The notes beneath the pieces were generated by a model that searched no databases, was not told the DNA's origin, and saw nothing but the letters and a program-made list of their open reading frames with translations. 64,000 bases of DNA, taken from positions 1-64,000 of the forward strand of contig JAJZQG010000008.1 in assembly GCA_021847645.1 (NCBI GenBank). Reading direction: 5' to 3'. Each line of letters begins with the position of its first letter. The first letter of the stretch is position 1. The DNA comes from Myxococcales bacterium. GTDB lineage: Bacteria > Myxococcota_A > Polyangia > Polyangiales > Polyangiaceae. This document shows positions 61,798 to 64,000 of the stretch, one piece after another. The position numbers and the translations under genes were made by a program.

Positions 61798-62853
61798 ATG
61801 AAGCAGGCTCGCACGGGGCTCCTCGTAGCGATGGCTCTCTTGCTGGTGCCAACGATGGCAGTTGCACAGGGAGGGGCCAAGCCCGGGGGAGACAAAGAAA
61901 AGCCTGGGGCTGCGGCCAAACCTGGGGACAAGAAGCCCGACGCAGGGAAGGCCGGAGCAGGTTCGGAGACCGAGTTCGACGCAGACGCACCTGAGGAGGG
62001 TGCGGCAGGCGAGGGAACGCCGGGCGCGGAAGCGCAGCCGAGCGAGACGCCCGCCGAGGCTGAAGGCGGAAGCCTCGAAGACATCTGCAAGCTCGATCCC
62101 GACGCTTGCCCGAAGATCAGCATGGAGGAAGCTGCAAAGCGGGATCTGAACCCGCAGATGTACGCGGTGCAGCAGATCTACGCTTTGCGTCGGCAGCGCT
62201 TCGAGATGCAGCCGTATTGGTCGTTGACGATGAACGACCAGTTCGTGTCTCACCCGGCGCCGGGCATCGCTCTGAACTACTGGATCACGAACGTGATGGC
62301 GGTGGGAGCGAACTTCAACTGGTACCAGGGGTTGAACAAGGACTCGGCGTTCAACGCAGAGACGCGGCGCGCGGTGCGCGTGGGCGTGCCGCTCAACGAG
62401 TACCAGTGGGCGGCGGCCGCGAACTTCTCGTATGTCCCCATGTACGGCAAGTTCGCCGGCTTCGGCGACTTCATCTTCCACTGGGACGCATACGTCGTGG
62501 GCGGCGTCGGAGCGATCTCGACTCGTCCGATCGTGGTGTTCGATCCGCGCTACCGGAACTTCAGCTTCCAGCCGAAGCTCTCGTTCAACGCGGGGCTGGG
62601 CCTGCGGGTCTTCTTCAACCGCTGGTTCGCCGGCATCTTCGAGGTGCGCGACTACATCTACAGCGAGAAGCTCGAGAACACTGCGAACTACGACGCCCTC
62701 TACCCGTCGGACACCCAGCAGGACGCGCAGATCGCGTGGCGTCAGAACAAGGACAACTGGTTCGGCGACACGAAGCTGACAAACAATGTGCAGGCCCAGG
62801 TCGGCGTGTCGATCTTCTTGCCGTTCTCCTGGGAGTACCGCTTGCCCAAGTGA
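61798..62853 (+). CDS. Outer-membrane beta-barrel protein with acidic linker
   Basis: The 351-residue protein has a signal peptide ending AVAQ and an acidic Gly/Ala/Pro/Lys-rich linker (about 25-95) holding a small disulfide-prone motif (CKLDPDAC). A beta-barrel begins near residue 125 (LRRQRFEMQPYWSLTMND) with strands such as GIALNYWITNVMAVGANFNW, FIFHWDAYVVGGVGAIS and LGLRVFFNRWFAGIFEVRDYIY. This fits the outer-membrane barrel type common in myxobacteria, to which the porin-like Glt proteins (GltA, GltB, GltH) belong by general description; the link to Glt is inference. GAAGGGG precedes the ATG. Followed after 24 bases by a second barrel gene. Confidence 0.82.
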   Translation: MKQARTGLLVAMALLLVPTMAVAQGGAKPGGDKEKPGAAAKPGDKKPDAGKAGAGSETEFDADAPEEGAAGEGTPGAEAQPSETPAEAEGGSLEDICKLDPDACPKISMEEAAKRDLNPQMYAVQQIYALRRQRFEMQPYWSLTMNDQFVSHPAPGIALNYWITNVMAVGANFNWYQGLNKDSAFNAETRRAVRVGVPLNEYQWAAAANFSYVPMYGKFAGFGDFIFHWDAYVVGGVGAISTRPIVVFDPRYRNFSFQPKLSFNAGLGLRVFFNRWFAGIFEVRDYIYSEKLENTANYDALYPSDTQQDAQIAWRQNKDNWFGDTKLTNNVQAQVGVSIFLPFSWEYRLPK

Positions 62854-62877
62854 CGGGTGACTCGGAACAGAGGACCG

Positions 62878-63831
62878 ATGATGGCACAGCGAAAGACGAG
62901 GGCAGCGATCATGCGACGATTCATCGCCACGGGACTGCTGGCGCTGGGAGGACTGCTCGCGATCGAGTCCACGGCGCAGGCGCAGGAGATCCAGCTGACC
63001 GGACCGCTCGCCGGGGCTCCCGCAGTTCGGCAGCTGCGTTGGCACCGCAAGGGGCGCATCGAGCTTGCGCCGACCGTCTCGTTCACCTTGCTCGACGAGT
63101 ACTCACGCACGATCCTCGCGGGTGCGCGAATCCAGTATCACCTGGCCGACTGGCTAGGAATCGGTGCGTGGGGCGCGTACGGCGTCGTGCACATGAACAC
63201 CGGTCTCACCGACCAGATTGACAAGGTCAACAAGGATCGGTGGGACGCGTCGCGGGACAACGATCCACGCACCGCAGTCGATCGGAACGCATCGCTGCTG
63301 AGCGTTGGGTATAACTTCCCGAGCCAACTGGGGCAGCTACAGTGGGTGTTCGCGCCCCAGGTGATGGCCGTGCCGTTCCGCGGCAAGCTCGCCGTCTTCC
63401 AGAAGATCTTTGTCGATACCGACGTGTACGTCTTCGGCGGGCCGGCCTTCGTTGGATTGCAGGAGCGCGCGGACTACTCGCCCACGGACTTCAACGACCC
63501 CGGCAAGTCCGTGCTCGCGAACCCCGGGCAACCCGTCGGTGCCAATAACAAGCCGGTCAAGGCCTATCCCACGCAGTCGCGGATGACGATCGCGCCGACC
63601 TTCGGGTTGGGGTTGACGTTCTTCCCGGGGCGCTGGACCGGGTTCGGCATCGAGTATCGCGCACTGCCCTTTGCGTGGAATCCGTCGGGGTTCGACACAC
63701 ACGGTGGGCCGCCGGACAACAACGGTCCCGACTTCAAGATCGACAGCAAGGACCGGTCCTACCAGTTCAACCAGATGATCACGGTCAGCTTCAGCTTCTT
63801 CCTGCCGCAGGGCATCAAGAGCAGCCCCTGA
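62878..63831 (+). CDS. Outer-membrane beta-barrel protein
   Basis: The 317-residue protein has a signal peptide (cleavage after TAQA) and a barrel that starts RLQWHRKGR-like at about residue 55 (QLRWHRKGRIELAPTVSFTLLDEYSRT). The strands are of the same type as in the upstream protein (AGARIQYHLADWLGIGAWGAYGVVH, TFGLGLTFFPGRWTGFGIEY, FNQMITVSFSFFLPQ). It looks like a diverged paralogue of the 61798 product. Several ATG codons are possible (62878, 62881, 62911); 62878 has AGAGGA just upstream. The two genes form an operon behind the 61676-61705 promoter. Confidence 0.82.
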   Translation: MMAQRKTRAAIMRRFIATGLLALGGLLAIESTAQAQEIQLTGPLAGAPAVRQLRWHRKGRIELAPTVSFTLLDEYSRTILAGARIQYHLADWLGIGAWGAYGVVHMNTGLTDQIDKVNKDRWDASRDNDPRTAVDRNASLLSVGYNFPSQLGQLQWVFAPQVMAVPFRGKLAVFQKIFVDTDVYVFGGPAFVGLQERADYSPTDFNDPGKSVLANPGQPVGANNKPVKAYPTQSRMTIAPTFGLGLTFFPGRWTGFGIEYRALPFAWNPSGFDTHGGPPDNNGPDFKIDSKDRSYQFNQMITVSFSFFLPQGIKSSP

Positions 63832-64000
63832 ACCGCACCGCTCAGCCTTCGGCTGCAGCCTGTCCCCCTTCTCCCAAGTCCAAAGCAGCACGCCGCGTAC
63901 GCTTCCGAGCATCGCATGCGTTCGCCTTGTGGATGCGAAGCGCACAAGCACGCCGCCCCGCGCGCCGGTGCTGTCCGCTCGTCTCCGTTCGTGGAGTCGC

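Overview
The window is high-GC DNA from a delta-proteobacterial predator-type genome, most likely a myxobacterium (Myxococcota, Polyangia-like). The grounds are: many lipoproteins; TPR and PEGA-type proteins; a Ser/Thr kinase with an N-terminal zinc ribbon; an FHA-domain sigma54 activator; two proteins with the AgmX/PglI C-terminal domain; a recA promoter carrying a Myxococcus-type LexA box; and a gene block matching the glt gliding/focal-adhesion cluster. Family names rest on motifs and architecture read by eye. No database search was run.

Layout. 0-0.3 kb: 3' end of an IS1182-type transposase and an octamer tandem repeat. 0.4-5.9 kb: Cys-rich lipoprotein, recA, sixA, a P5C dehydrogenase and coaD. 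5.9-15.1 kb: envelope proteins (a lipoprotein with two degenerate aspartyl-protease-like lobes, an AgmX/PglI-domain lipoprotein, TPR/PEGA proteins, an FG-GAP lipoprotein), then an NtrC-type regulator overlapping a formylglycine-enzyme-like lipoprotein. 15.1-22.6 kb: prxQ, kinase, coiled-coil zinc-ribbon protein, tRNA(CAU), uvrA, dksA and an HTH-receiver fusion. 22.6-32.3 kb: amidase, a Pro-rich membrane protein, a PEGA protein, an FHA-sigma54 activator, two glycosyltransferases and two predicted outer-membrane barrels.

32.5-55.1 kb, all on the minus strand, is the main block. In transcription order it encodes a GltC-like TPR protein, GltD/AgmU-like (1254 aa), GltE/AglT-like lipoprotein, a strong terminator, a second strong promoter, a small GltF-like protein, GltG/PglI-like (FHA, one TM, TonB-like end), a TPR lipoprotein, and a giant 3780-aa GltI/AgmK-like TPR protein. 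The giant ends in a domain that looks like an M48 peptidase without its zinc site. In Myxococcus these proteins form the envelope-spanning part of the gliding motor. Here the order differs: GltC is joined to GltD, a TPR lipoprotein sits where the GltH barrel would be expected, and neither GltJ/AgmX nor the AglRQS motor is inside the window.

55.5-63.8 kb: Cys-rich lipoprotein, yraN, HAMP-only membrane protein, HEAT-repeat protein, a membrane protein with a carboxypeptidase-regulatory-like domain, ftsY behind its own strong promoter, and two tandem outer-membrane barrels that could be the outer-membrane partners of the Glt block. Well-formed -35/-10 promoters are visible for recA, dksA, the glt operon (two), ftsY and the barrel pair.
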